Shown: positions 50,546-59,551, counted from the stretch's first letter. The stretch is 61,140 nt of DNA from Actinomadura darangshiensis (GCF_004349235.1 NZ_SMKY01000018.1:1-61140), one strand, 5' to 3'. Made by a program: numbers and translations. Notes: generated from the sequence alone by a model not told the origin.

Positions 50546-52355
50546 AGGAGTGCCCCAGCCACATCTCGTCGATCTGGAGCTTGTTGTAGAAGCGCGGGGC
50601 GGTCTCGGCGGCCCAGATGCTGTCGACCTCCAGCCGCACGTAGCGGGCGTGCCGGACGTTCAGGTCGATGAACCGGGCGCCGCGTTCGCTCTCCATCACG
50701 CCCGTCTTGACCGGCTCGCCCCAGTGCATTCCGTCGTCGCTGACGTAGACCTTGTAGTCCTTGATGCGGGCGGAGTCCTCGGGGCGTCCGAACGTCTCGC
50801 GGTTGTAGGTCGGGGACCACTCGCGCTGGTTGACCGCCAGGTACTTCACGGGCAGCGGGTGCGGCAGCCGCAGGTCGATCGTGACGGGCAGCGCGTCGCC
50901 CTTGTCCCACCAGGTGAGGTAGTCATGGTCGACGAGGCTTGCGGCCGGGTGCCCGTCGGTGGACGCGCTCGCGGTTGCCGTCACCATGGCGCTGGGGTAG
51001 ATGCCGTGGCGGCCGGCGGTGTCGACGCGGAAGACGGTGTCGTAGTCGTCCCAGCCGGTGATGCCCTTGATGGTGAACGAGCCGCCGCCCTGCTCGACGC
51101 GCATCCGCTCGCCGGTGCGCAGGTTCGTGACCCGGCGGATCTTGTAGCCGTTGTCGCGGATCGTCACCGAGTCGCCCGTCTCAGGCCTGGTCAGGACGTG
51201 GACGTACTGCCGGTTCGGGTTCTTCTCGCCGATCGTCGTGACGCCGTGGGCGCCGTCGTTCCAGAATCCGGGCTGGAGGCCGCCGTACATGTAGCCGCCG
51301 CCCTGCACGCCGTGGATCGACTCCCAGATCTCGTCCAGGTAGCCGTCGGCGAAGTCGTTGAAGGCCTCCTGCTTGGACGGGAAGCGTCCGTTCACCATCG
51401 CGGTCTCGGCCATCAGGGACTTGATGGACGAGCCGGCGTTGGCGATGAGGCGGCCGAGCGTGATGCGGGTGTCGACGTCGGCGTCGGTGCCGTCGTACCA
51501 CCAGGCGCCCTTGGTCGGGAGCTTCCACTCCCCTTCGGTGAGCCGGGGCTGCGGCGTCCAGACGGCCTGCGGGTAGTCATACGGCGGGGTCATGCCGGTC
51601 TTCTGCTCATGGCTGACCATGTCCATGATCGGCGTGTCCTCGTTGTTGTTGCTGAGCGTCATGTCCGGTCGTTCCTCGCGGATGCGCTCGTAGAGGCCGT
51701 GGTCCTCCCAGTACTCGTTGTCGTTGTCGATCCAGAACCCCGACAGCTTCGGGTAGTCGTGCATGACCTCGATGAAGTTGTCGTAGGAGAACTCGCCGAA
51801 GCCTTCGCGGGTGTGCAGGTCGACGGCCTTGCCCTTGTAGGCGGAGTAGGCGGCCGAGTCCATCCAGCTCTGCCCTTCGGGCAGTCCTTCCCAGTACCAC
51901 TTCGGGTCGTCGGTCATGTAGAGGACGACCCGGAGGCCCTCGGCGTCGGCGGCTTTGATCAGCTCGCCGAGGAAGTCGCGCTTGGTGCTGCACGTGCCCG
52001 GGATCGTGGACGGCCAGGCCCGCGCGTAGCCGAGCCGGCTGTGGAAGGACGCGAGGACGAGGTACTGCGCGTGCAGTTTTCGCGCCTCGTCCACCCAGTA
52101 CCGGGGGTCCCAGCCGCCGTCGGTGACATCCTTCTCCCAGGCGGCGCAGTCGGTGTGGGCGGGGGCGGTGCGCATGCCCCAGTGCAGGAACAGGCCGGCG
52201 TTGGCCGTGCGCAGGAACTTCTGGCGCGGGTTGAACAGCTCCGCGCGAGCGGGGGTGGCGCGGGCGGCCAGCGCCGCGCAGAGGGCGAGGACGAGGGCCG
52301 CCGCCGCGGTGAGCGCGGTGATCTTCCGTCTGGACGGGGAGGGGAGAACGAACAT
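50535..52355 (-). CDS. Secreted GH29 alpha-L-fucosidase with F5/8-type C domain
   Basis: 606 residues. Signal peptide (ALTAAAALVLALCAALAARA), GH29 catalytic barrel starting NAGLFLHWGMRTAPAH, nucleophile Asp in LSGFWIDNDNEYW, and a C-terminal discoidin-like carbohydrate-binding module (ASLVDHDYLTWWDKGDALPV to RHARYVRLEVDSIWA). It releases L-fucose outside the cell for the adjacent oxidative pathway. The ATG at 52355 has AGAAGG 7 bases upstream; the GTG two codons earlier is too close to it. A 110-base gap and an operator motif precede it. Confidence 0.92.
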   Translation of the reverse strand: MFVLPSPSRRKITALTAAAALVLALCAALAARATPARAELFNPRQKFLRTANAGLFLHWGMRTAPAHTDCAAWEKDVTDGGWDPRYWVDEARKLHAQYLVLASFHSRLGYARAWPSTIPGTCSTKRDFLGELIKAADAEGLRVVLYMTDDPKWYWEGLPEGQSWMDSAAYSAYKGKAVDLHTREGFGEFSYDNFIEVMHDYPKLSGFWIDNDNEYWEDHGLYERIREERPDMTLSNNNEDTPIMDMVSHEQKTGMTPPYDYPQAVWTPQPRLTEGEWKLPTKGAWWYDGTDADVDTRITLGRLIANAGSSIKSLMAETAMVNGRFPSKQEAFNDFADGYLDEIWESIHGVQGGGYMYGGLQPGFWNDGAHGVTTIGEKNPNRQYVHVLTRPETGDSVTIRDNGYKIRRVTNLRTGERMRVEQGGGSFTIKGITGWDDYDTVFRVDTAGRHGIYPSAMVTATASASTDGHPAASLVDHDYLTWWDKGDALPVTIDLRLPHPLPVKYLAVNQREWSPTYNRETFGRPEDSARIKDYKVYVSDDGMHWGEPVKTGVMESERGARFIDLNVRHARYVRLEVDSIWAAETAPRFYNKLQIDEMWLGHSYVR

Positions 52356-52465
52356 GGTCACGCCTTCTCTGTCGCCAACGTGCAGGGGGTGGGGCGAATG
52401 AAAGGTCGGATCTCTTTGCGGCGAATCTAGCAGGATGGGCAGGTGAGTCAAGACATCAAGGGCTA

Positions 52466-53326
52466 TCACCCATGATTCATAGGATGTATCGCCTTGGGGC
52501 GCAGTCCGTACACGCGCCCGGCGGTACCGCCGAAGACCGCGTCGTGGCCCGCCGCGTCCAGGTCCGCGCACGCCCTGTCGGCGATCTCGGCGACCTGCTC
52601 GTGGGGCGCCGCAAGCGTGCAGACCGGCCAGTCCGATCCGTACATCGTGCGTTCGGGCCCGAACGCGGCCAAGGCGTGCCGCGCATAGAGCAGGAGATCA
52701 TCTGCTCTCCAGCCGGGTGCCGCCTCGGTCACCAGGCCTGACAGCTTGACCGTGACGTTGGGCAGCGCCGCCATGGCGGTGATCCAGGACGCCCAGGGCT
52801 CCCAGACGCCGCCCGCGATGTCCGGCTTGCCCAGGTGGTCGAGGACGAGCCGTATCTCCGGCAGGCGTCGTGCGAACTCCAGCGCCGCATCTGCCTGCGG
52901 CGGTCTGATCAGCACGTCGTACACGAGGCCGGCGTCCCTGACGGCGCGCACGCCGCGCAGCGTGTCCTCCCGCAGGAGCCAGCGGGGATCGGGCTCGTCC
53001 TGGACGAGGTGCCGGATCCCGACCAGGCGCCGCCCGCACTCGCCGTCGCGCAGCTTCGCCAACCGCTCCGCCACGTCGGGCGCCGTCAGGTCCACCCATC
53101 CGACGACTCCGGCGACGGGCTCACCGGCTCCCGCCAGAAGGTCTGCCGTTTCGTGTTCGTCATGCAGGGCCTGGACGACGATGGACTCGGCGACCTCGGC
53201 GCCGGCGGTCTCGGTGTAGCGGACGGTGTCGAACCGGCCGCGGATCGGGTCGGCCCACGGACCGTCCATCCACGCATGGTCGCGCGCCGCGGTGTCCCAA
53301 AGGTGGTGATGCGCATCGATTCTCAT
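52466..53326 (-). CDS. Amidohydrolase-2 family lactonase (probable L-fuconolactonase)
   Basis: 286 residues, metal-dependent TIM barrel: N-terminal HxH in MRIDAHHHLWD, then IRHLVQDEPDPRWL, LVLDHLGKPDIAGG, and C-terminal metal Asp in RTMYGSDWPVC. The family hydrolyses L-fucono- or L-rhamnonolactone. Position between aldose dehydrogenase and fuconate dehydratase genes supports L-fuconolactone to L-fuconate. The ATG overlaps the aldo-keto reductase stop as ATGA. Operator site 6 lies inside its last codons. Confidence 0.88.
   Translation of the reverse strand: MRIDAHHHLWDTAARDHAWMDGPWADPIRGRFDTVRYTETAGAEVAESIVVQALHDEHETADLLAGAGEPVAGVVGWVDLTAPDVAERLAKLRDGECGRRLVGIRHLVQDEPDPRWLLREDTLRGVRAVRDAGLVYDVLIRPPQADAALEFARRLPEIRLVLDHLGKPDIAGGVWEPWASWITAMAALPNVTVKLSGLVTEAAPGWRADDLLLYARHALAAFGPERTMYGSDWPVCTLAAPHEQVAEIADRACADLDAAGHDAVFGGTAGRVYGLRPKAIHPMNHG
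52475..52491. promoter_or_regulatory. Island operator motif, site 6
   Basis: ATTCATAGGATGTATCG, one mismatch from the core, with AT-n-CAT/GATG-n-AT dyad arms. It sits in the 3' end of the lactonase gene, about 120 bases upstream of the GH29 start, suggesting a separate promoter for GH29. Confidence 0.5.
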
Positions 53327-54252
53327 ACCGCCTCCCACAGCGCCTCGGGGATCTCCAGCTCGAACATCGCCGCGTTGTCGTCCACCTCGGCCGGGCTGCG
53401 GCAGCCGACCAGCACGCTCGCCACCGCCGCATGGCGCGCGGGAAACTGCAGGGCGGCGGCCCGGAGGGGGACGCCGTGCGCGGCGCAGACGTCCCGCAGC
53501 CGGGCCGCCTTCGCGCGGATCTCGGCGGGCGCGGGGACGTAGTCGAATGTGCCGCCTCCCGCGAGGACGCCGGAGTTGTAGACGCCGCCGACGACGACCG
53601 ACGTGCCGCGCTCCAGGCAGGCCGGCAGCAGTTCCGCCTCGGCCGTGCGGTCGAGGAGCGCGAGTCGTCCGGCACACAGGACGACGTCGAGGTCCAGGCG
53701 GCGGACGAACCGGGTCAGCATGGCGGCCTGATTCATCCCGGCACCGATCGCACCGACGACCCCCTCGTCCCGGAGCCGGGCCAGCGCCGGATAGGTCTCG
53801 GCGTAGACCCGGTCCTCGTGAAAGTCCGGATCGTGGATGTAGACGACGTCCACGCGGTCGAGCCCGAGCCGCTCCAGCGACTGCGTCAGCGAGCGGCGCA
53901 CGCCGTCGGCGCTGAAGTCCCAGACCCGTTTGAGCGGCGGCTCTCCCATGAAGCCCTCGTCGTCGGGTTCCTCCCCAGGCTCACGCGGGCGCAGCAGGCG
54001 GCCCACCTTCGTGGAGACCACCGCACCGGACGAGCCCAGCGCCATGCCGAGCCTGCGCTCCGATCTGCCCGCCCCGTAATGCGGCGCGGTGTCGAAATAC
54101 CGCATGCCATGGCTCAGCGCGCGTTTCAGGGCCGCGGTGGCCTCGTCGTCCGGCACCGGGGCGTACAGCCCGCCGATGGCGGCACCGCCGAAGGACAGCG
54201 CGGTGACCTCGACCTGCGAACGGCCGAGGCGCCGAAGGTCGCCGATCCGCAT
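53323..54252 (-). CDS. Aldo-keto reductase (probable L-fucose/D-threo-aldose 1-dehydrogenase)
   Basis: 309 residues, TIM-barrel AKR. Catalytic Asp and Tyr in MRYFDTAPHYGAGRSE, Lys in VSTKVGRLL, and VVYIHDPDF in place of the usual His strand. Strongly like D-threo-aldose 1-dehydrogenases, which oxidise L-fucose to the lactone with NAD(P)+. Starts 3 bases after the SDR stop with GGGAGG upstream and is followed in overlap by the lactonase. Confidence 0.9.
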   Translation of the reverse strand: MRIGDLRRLGRSQVEVTALSFGGAAIGGLYAPVPDDEATAALKRALSHGMRYFDTAPHYGAGRSERRLGMALGSSGAVVSTKVGRLLRPREPGEEPDDEGFMGEPPLKRVWDFSADGVRRSLTQSLERLGLDRVDVVYIHDPDFHEDRVYAETYPALARLRDEGVVGAIGAGMNQAAMLTRFVRRLDLDVVLCAGRLALLDRTAEAELLPACLERGTSVVVGGVYNSGVLAGGGTFDYVPAPAEIRAKAARLRDVCAAHGVPLRAAALQFPARHAAVASVLVGCRSPAEVDDNAAMFELEIPEALWEAV

Positions 54253-54255
54253 CGC

Positions 54256-55008
54256 TCACCTCCCTTGCGGGCGCGGCCGGAGCCCCTGCATGCCGCCGTC
54301 CACCGCGAGCGCCGTCCCCGTGGTGGCTCCGGCGAGGGGACTCGCCAGGTAGGCGATCGCCGCGGCGACCTCGTCCGGCGAGACCAGCCGTCCCATCGGC
54401 TGCCTGGCCTCCAGCGCGGCGCGTTCGGCGACCGGGTCGCCGGCCGCGTCCAGCAGGCGTCCGATCCACGGTGTGTCGGCCGTGCCGGGATTCACGCAGT
54501 TCACCCGGATGCCCTCGTGGACGTGGTCGGCGGCCATGGCGAGGGTGAGCGACAGCACCGCGCCCTTGGTCGCCGAGTACAGCGCCCGCTGCGGCAGGCC
54601 CGCGGTCGCCGCGATCGAGCAGGTGTTGACGATCGCGGCATGCTCGGACCTGCGCAGGTGCGGCAGCGCGGCGCGGGCGACCCGGACCATGCCGAGCACG
54701 TTGACGTCCATCACGCGGCGCCACTCGTCGTCGTCGTTCTCCTCGACGGTGCCCTGCGCGCCGACGCCCGCGTTGTTGATCAGCACGTCGAGGCCGCCGA
54801 GGCGGCGGACGGCATCGTCCACCGCCCGCCGGACGGACGCGTCGTCGGTGACGTCACCAACGACGCCGTACACCGCGTTGCCGGGCGGCGGCCGAAGGTC
54901 GAGGCAGGCCACCGCCGCGCCGCGATCGGCCAGCAGCCGGGCCGTCGCCAGCCCGATCCCGGACGCTCCCCCGGTCACCAGGGCCCGAAGCCCGCCGAAC
55001 TCGTTCAT
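54256..55008 (-). CDS. SDR dehydrogenase (probable 2-keto-3-deoxy-L-fuconate dehydrogenase)
   Basis: 250 residues. Cofactor motif [24 protein letters not shown], and catalytic Ser/Tyr/Lys in [12 protein letters not shown] and YSATKGAV. It closely resembles 2-keto-3-deoxy-L-fuconate dehydrogenases that make 2,4-diketo-3-deoxy-L-fuconate. ATGA overlap with the dehydratase gene. An L-fucose dehydrogenase role is the alternative, but the AKR next door fits that step better. Confidence 0.88.
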   Translation of the reverse strand: MNEFGGLRALVTGGASGIGLATARLLADRGAAVACLDLRPPPGNAVYGVVGDVTDDASVRRAVDDAVRRLGGLDVLINNAGVGAQGTVEENDDDEWRRVMDVNVLGMVRVARAALPHLRRSEHAAIVNTCSIAATAGLPQRALYSATKGAVLSLTLAMAADHVHEGIRVNCVNPGTADTPWIGRLLDAAGDPVAERAALEARQPMGRLVSPDEVAAAIAYLASPLAGATTGTALAVDGGMQGLRPRPQGR

Positions 55009-56294
55009 GCGTTCCTCCAGACAGGTCCGCCGGGATGGAGGTGATCGGCCAGGGACGCGGCCTTCATCTCCGTTGACAGGCCGGGTCTGGAGGGCGCGAC
55101 GTAATGGCCGTCCACGATCCGCACGGGGTCGGCGAAATGCTCGTGCAGGTGGTCGACGTACTCAAGGACCCGGCCACGCGTGCTGCCGCCGACAGCGACG
55201 TAGTCGAACATCGACAGGTGCTGGACGACCTCGCACAGCCCGACGCCGCCCGCGTGCGGACACACCGGCACGCCGAACCGCGCCGCGAGCAGCAGGATCG
55301 CGATGTTCTCGGTGACTCCCGCGACGCGGCAGGCGTCCAACTGCAGCACGTCCGCCGCGCCCGCCTGAAGCAGTTGCTTGAAGATCACCCGGTTGGCGAC
55401 GTGCTCGCCGGTGGCGACCTTGACCGGGGCGACCGCGCGCCGGATCGCGGCATGGCCGAGGACGTCGTCCGGGCTCGTCGGCTCCTCGATCCAGTACGGG
55501 TCGAACGGGGCGAGCGCCCGTACCCACTCGATCGCCTCCGGGACGTCCCAGCGCTGGTTGGCGTCCACGGCGATGCGGACGCCGGGCCCGACGGCCTCGC
55601 GGGCCAGCCGCATCCGCCGCACGTCCGCGGCGACATCCACGCCGACCTTCAGCTTTATCTGGGAGAAGCCCTCCGCGACGGCCTGGCGGGCGAGCCGGAC
55701 GAGCTTGTCGTCGGAGTAGCCGAGCCATCCGGGGGTCGTGGTGTAGGCGGGGAATCCGTACTGGAGGAGCCGCGCCTCCTGCGCATTCCGGCCGGGCAGC
55801 ATGTCGGCCAGCAGGTCGGTCGCATCGGCGGGGGTCAGCGCGTCCGTCAGATATCGCCAATCCGCCAGGTCCACGATCTGCTCCGGGGACATGTCGGCAA
55901 GCAGCTTCCAGACCGGCTTGCCCGCGACCTTCCCGGCCAGATCGAACGCGGCATTGATGATCGCCGCGGCGGCCATGTGCACGGCGCCCTTCTCGGGGCC
56001 GAGCCAGCGCAGTTGCGAGTCGTGCAGCAACCCCTTGGCGAAGCCGCCGAGATCGTCCAGGTCCAGGGCACGGCCGGTCACCAGCGGCGCGTGCGCCCGA
56101 ATCGCGGCGACGCACACCTCGTTGCCGCGTCCGATCGTGAAGCAGAACCCGTGCCCGTCACCGAGGTCGGTTCGCAGCACCACATAGGCGGCCGAGTAGT
56201 CGGGATCGGGGTTCATCGCGTCCGAGCCGTCCAGCTCCAGCGAGGTCGGGAACCGGACGTCGTGCAGATCGAACCCGGTGACCTCGACCTTCAC
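55005..56294 (-). CDS. L-fuconate dehydratase (enolase superfamily)
   Basis: 429 residues. The N-terminus [20 protein letters not shown] is the fuconate-dehydratase hallmark. Base Lys in [11 protein letters not shown]; metal ligands in [21 protein letters not shown] and [10 protein letters not shown]; acid His in [12 protein letters not shown]. Converts L-fuconate to 2-keto-3-deoxy-L-fuconate. The GTG start overlaps the TGA of the upstream 42-codon remnant as GTGA, so translation is coupled to that remnant. Confidence 0.95.
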   Translation of the reverse strand: MKVEVTGFDLHDVRFPTSLELDGSDAMNPDPDYSAAYVVLRTDLGDGHGFCFTIGRGNEVCVAAIRAHAPLVTGRALDLDDLGGFAKGLLHDSQLRWLGPEKGAVHMAAAAIINAAFDLAGKVAGKPVWKLLADMSPEQIVDLADWRYLTDALTPADATDLLADMLPGRNAQEARLLQYGFPAYTTTPGWLGYSDDKLVRLARQAVAEGFSQIKLKVGVDVAADVRRMRLAREAVGPGVRIAVDANQRWDVPEAIEWVRALAPFDPYWIEEPTSPDDVLGHAAIRRAVAPVKVATGEHVANRVIFKQLLQAGAADVLQLDACRVAGVTENIAILLLAARFGVPVCPHAGGVGLCEVVQHLSMFDYVAVGGSTRGRVLEYVDHLHEHFADPVRIVDGHYVAPSRPGLSTEMKAASLADHLHPGGPVWRNA

Positions 56295-56419
56295 ACCGCC
56301 GCCTCGGACGCGGACGCCACGACCTGCCGCTGACGGCCGAGACCCTCGATCTCGGCCGCCACGACATCACCGGCCCGCAGGTACGCGGCGCCGGCCGGGC
56401 CGACGCGCAGCAACTTCAC
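56291..56419 (-). pseudogene. FAH-family hydrolase minigene (2,4-diketo-3-deoxy-L-fuconate hydrolase remnant)
   Basis: 42 codons from GTG to TGA. The first ten residues KLLRVGPAGA are the typical N-terminus and [20 protein letters not shown] the typical C-terminus of fumarylacetoacetate-hydrolase-family enzymes of about 280 residues. All metal-binding and catalytic residues are gone, yet the fusion is in frame and AAGGGGG precedes the GTG. It should have performed the last step, cleavage to pyruvate and L-lactate. It still heads the operon and overlaps the dehydratase start. Confidence 0.7.
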
Positions 56420-56453
56420 GAAGAGATACCCCCTTCATCTGGAGCCGCCCAGA

Positions 56454-56469
56454 TTCATCTGATGTCTCG
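56454..56469. promoter_or_regulatory. Island operator motif, site 7
   Basis: TTCATCTGATGTCTCG matches the core ATCnGATGT exactly with a perfect CATC-T-GATG dyad, 35-50 bases before the first gene of the fucose operon. TTCATCTG is repeated at 56434. Confidence 0.6.
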
Positions 56470-56640
56470 TGTGGCAATGAGAACACCGATGCCCTGTATC
56501 CTGGCAATCCCCCGCAATCAAGTTGTTACAAACACCGAATTGGTTGGATCTATACCCTCGAAGCTTTCCCCGGAGACGGCGCTCCGCAACCGCCCGGCGT
56601 CCCCGCCGTCCTTGAGCCGCGGGGGCTGCGGTTTGCGTCG

Positions 56641-56829
56641 CGTCAGGCCGGTGTGCCGCAGATCATGACGCCGGGTACTCGTCCCCGAGCCGGGTCACGA
56701 CGTCCTCCCGATGCGTCGCATCGGGAGGAACGGCGGTGGTGATTCGCCCACCACGCGGGCCGGTGAACAGGCGAGCCCCAGGCTTGGCCCCCAAAGCGAG
56801 CTGCCCGGCGACCATCCGCGTCGTCGGTG
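56641..56829 (-). pseudogene. Tyrosine integrase fragment, frameshifted
   Basis: VAGQLALGAKPGARLFTGPR, GGRITTAV and DATHREDVVTRLG belong to the catalytic domain of actinomycete integrases. After a one-base shift the next frame gives RRHDLRHTGLT, holding catalytic His and Arg. Homology then ends, so the nucleophile Tyr is lost. It lies 220 bases from the start of the fucose operon and probably marks the right edge of the island. Confidence 0.68.
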
Positions 56830-57063
56830 GGAGCGTCGAGGTGGCGGGCGGGCGCCGCGGGCCCGTGGAGTGCGATAAGGACGACCAGACGGCGGAGCAG
56901 GCGCTCGTAGGCGCCCTCCACCGTGTCAACGTCGAGTTCGGCGGTGGTCGCGTGGTCCAGCGGCGAGAACGCGGCCGGCATGTCCCGGCTGGGAACGGTG
57001 CGGTGGCGGCAGGTGCTGGTGAGGATCATGGCTTCTCCCACATGCTCTTAGGCAGGAAACGGG

Positions 57064-57482
57064 ATGGACGGTGACGGCACGCTCAGCCAGATCAGGCGCC
57101 ACCGCCATCGCATGGTCGCCCAGGGCGCCAGCACCGATCAGATCGTGGCAGCGCTTATTGAGGAATCCCAGGTCACCCCCGGGTGGCCTACCGGCACGCG
57201 CTTGGACTCACCCAGACGCAGGTGGCCGATAGCCACACCCACCGGATGGCCGGACGAGGCCCCCGGACCCGCAAGGAGATCTCCCTCTGGGAATGCTGGC
57301 CCGGCCCCGGAAGCGCGCCATCCACATCCTCGGCCCGTGCGCCCTCCTACGAACACCTCACGCGCCTGGCACAGCTCTATGGCTGCCTGGTCAACGACCT
57401 GCTCTTCGCCCACACCGCGACACCGGAAGCCACCGTCCCGTACCAGGAGACTCAGCGACGGTGGCGTGGCGATGGACGGTGA
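57064..57482 (+). pseudogene. XRE-type regulator, frameshifted
   Basis: The first frame encodes TLSQIRRHRHRMVAQGASTD, QIVAALIEESQVTPG. A one-base shift in the C/G run near 57180 moves to VAYRHALGLTQTQVADSHTH and SYEHLTRLAQLYGCLVNDLL, the usual second half of actinomycete XRE-type regulators. Neither frame alone makes the complete helix-turn-helix. Sequencing error in the homopolymer could mimic this. Confidence 0.55.
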
Positions 57483-57647
57483 GGGGCGGCCGCAGTGCGG
57501 TCCCGCAGCCCACCCTGCGGTTCGCCCTCGTCGTGGTTGGTCACGTGTGATCCTTCCCGGCCGGGGCAGCGGCCCCAGCATCCCGGATCACCATCCCGCC
57601 CACGCGATCTTCAGGACAGTCCCCGAGGCCGCACCCCGTGCGGGCTT

Positions 57648-58520
57648 TCAGAGGTTGAGGCCGTCGAGGAAGGTTCCTATCGCGTTGGCGAGGTCGGCGG
57701 GTGCTTCCTCTGCCATGTGATGGCCGGAATCGATGGGGTGGCCGCGTAGATCGGGAGCCCATGCGCGCCAGATCTCCCGGGGGTCACCGTACAGGTCCTC
57801 TAGATCGTCCTTTTGTGACCACAGCACGAGGGTGGGGCACTGGATGCGGCGTCCCGCTGCGCGGTCGGCCTCGTCGTGGCGCCGGTCGATGCCGAGCCCT
57901 GCCCTGTAGTCCTCCAGCATCCCGTGGACGGTCTGCGGATCGTGCAGTGCGTTCTGCAGGTCGGCCCACGCCTCGGGCGCCATATGCTCGTCCGTCGCGG
58001 CGTACCAGGCGTCCGGGTCGGCGTTGATGATCCGCTCGGCGGGCTTGTCGGACTGCCCGAAGAAGAACCAGTGCCACCAGGCGGCCGCGAACCGGGCGTC
58101 GCAGCGTTCCAGATGCTCGACGACGGGCAGGCCGTCCATCGCCACCAGCGCGGTGGCCTTCTCCGGGTGGTCCATCGCCGTCCGGAACGCCGCTAGGGCG
58201 CCTCGGTCGTGGCCGGCCACCGCGAAGCGGTCATGTCCGAGCCCACGCATGAGCGTGACGAAGTCGCGGGCCATCGCGCGTTTGGCGTACGGCGCGTGCT
58301 CGGCGTCCGTCGCAGGCTTTGACGACTGTCCGTATCCCCGCAAGTCCGGGCAGACGACGGTGTAGCGCTCGGCCAGGAGGGGCGCGACCTTGTGCCAGGT
58401 CGCGTGCGTCCGCGGATGCCCGTGCAGAAGCAACACGGCCGCACCCGCGCCGCCGTGCCGGACACGCAACTGGACCTGTCCGACATCGACGTGATCCAGC
58501 GTGAACCCTTCGAAGAACAT
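57648..58520 (-). CDS. Alpha/beta hydrolase, haloacetate-dehalogenase-like
   Basis: 290 residues. HGHPRTHATWHKVAPLL precedes the oxyanion region, nucleophile elbow GHDRGALAAF carries Asp plus Arg, and AWWHWFFFGQ holds the His-Trp pair that binds halide in fluoroacetate dehalogenases; LEDYRAGLGID supplies the Tyr, and GHHMAEEAP the catalytic His. The second carboxylate-binding Arg of the elbow (DRGGRTG-type) is Ala here, so activity may be altered. The ATG at 58520 has a weak RBS; an upstream in-frame start adds 19 residues. Flanked by mobile remnants. Confidence 0.82.
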   Translation of the reverse strand: MFFEGFTLDHVDVGQVQLRVRHGGAGAAVLLLHGHPRTHATWHKVAPLLAERYTVVCPDLRGYGQSSKPATDAEHAPYAKRAMARDFVTLMRGLGHDRFAVAGHDRGALAAFRTAMDHPEKATALVAMDGLPVVEHLERCDARFAAAWWHWFFFGQSDKPAERIINADPDAWYAATDEHMAPEAWADLQNALHDPQTVHGMLEDYRAGLGIDRRHDEADRAAGRRIQCPTLVLWSQKDDLEDLYGDPREIWRAWAPDLRGHPIDSGHHMAEEAPADLANAIGTFLDGLNL

Positions 58521-58748
58521 GGCCGCGCGATACCCGCAAACCCACCGGAGAACCCCGCCACGCGAGGTGGTGCACAAGGGGCATCGCGGGACGGGGTCGC
58601 GGTGGCCGCAAGCCGAGCAGATTCGCCTACCGGCAGCGCGCCCGCTGGCGCTACATCACGGCGGACGGCCGCATACCCCTAGGTCTTGAACTGCCGCGCC
58701 ATCGAGGCCCTCTCGCGGTGGGTGACACACCAGATACACCCGCCGCAG

Positions 58749-58980
58749 CCTCGGTATATCGCTGTAACTCATCCAAGCCGGCGAGTTCGCCGAAGAAGGC
58801 AAGCTCCCGCCCCAGGCCGAACTGGCCCACCAGTACCGCGTCGGCGCCCTGACGATCAGCGACGCCATACGCGCCCTCTAAGCAGACGGCACCGTCGGAA
58901 CACGCTCCTCAGCCAAAAGGCGAGGCTTAGCATCGTGCGGACGCGACCGGCGACCCGCTACAAACTGAACAGGCAGAGCC
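58749..58980 (+). pseudogene. GntR-type HTH remnant
   Basis: Pieces of a GntR DNA-binding domain survive: PRYIAV, then after a shift IQAGEFAEEGKLPPQAELAH, QYRVGALTISDAIRAL, an in-frame TAA, then ADGTVGTRSSAKRR. The pattern LPPQAELA-QY-V matches the first helices of the GntR winged helix. Shift and stop both argue that it is dead. Confidence 0.6.
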
Positions 58981-59008
58981 CTGCCCGCGTAGGTCAAGCC
59001 CGAGGAGG

Positions 59009-59551
59009 TCAGGCGCGCCGGTAGCGCAGATCCACGGCCTGCGCAGGATGGCCGTCGTGAATACGGGCCCACCGGACCGGCTCGATACCGGGGCAGTCGA
59101 ACAGCCGCACCCCAGAGCCCAGCATGACCGGCGCCAGATGCACCCGGAACTCATCGACCAGGCCACGCTCGACGCATTGGCGGGCGATTTCCTGACTGTG
59201 CAGCTCCAGGTCCTTGCCGCCTGCCGCGGCCAGCCCGATCTCGACCGCCTCGGCCACGTCGCAGCTCAGGAACGTGACACCGGGATCCGGGGCGGCGTCC
59301 TGGGGGTGATGCGTCAGGACGAACACCGGACCGCTCCACGCCCCGCCGTACGGCTGCCTACTCGCCCGGCGATCCTGCTCGACCAGAGCGTCGTACCCAC
59401 GACGGCCACCCAGCACGGCGCCCAGGCTGGCGATCGACTCCCGATGCACCTCAGGGTCGACCACCACCCCCGCCATCCACTCCAGCGAGTGCCCCGGACC
59501 GGCCGCGAACCCGTCCAGCGACATCATCAAATGCCACCGCACCTTGCCCAT
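59009..59551 (-). CDS. Dihydrofolate-reductase-fold protein (RibD C-terminal family)
   Basis: 180 residues, intact. HLMMSLDGFAAGP at the start, LGGRRGYDAL, GPVFVLTHHPQ and ELHSQEIARQCVERGLVDEF are typical of the YwjB/YyaP-like reductase family using NADPH. LHLAPVMLGSGVRLFD closes the domain in the form VHLAPVMLGSGVRLF. The ATG at 59551 has GGAGG 6 bases upstream. The substrate is not known for this family. No functional link to neighbours. Confidence 0.88.
   Translation of the reverse strand: MGKVRWHLMMSLDGFAAGPGHSLEWMAGVVVDPEVHRESIASLGAVLGGRRGYDALVEQDRRASRQPYGGAWSGPVFVLTHHPQDAAPDPGVTFLSCDVAEAVEIGLAAAGGKDLELHSQEIARQCVERGLVDEFRVHLAPVMLGSGVRLFDCPGIEPVRWARIHDGHPAQAVDLRYRRA

Noticed and set aside
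50364..55044. Plus-strand frames of 688 and 537 codons opposite the fucose genes
   Set aside because: Shadows; no motifs, while the minus-strand genes are fully conserved.
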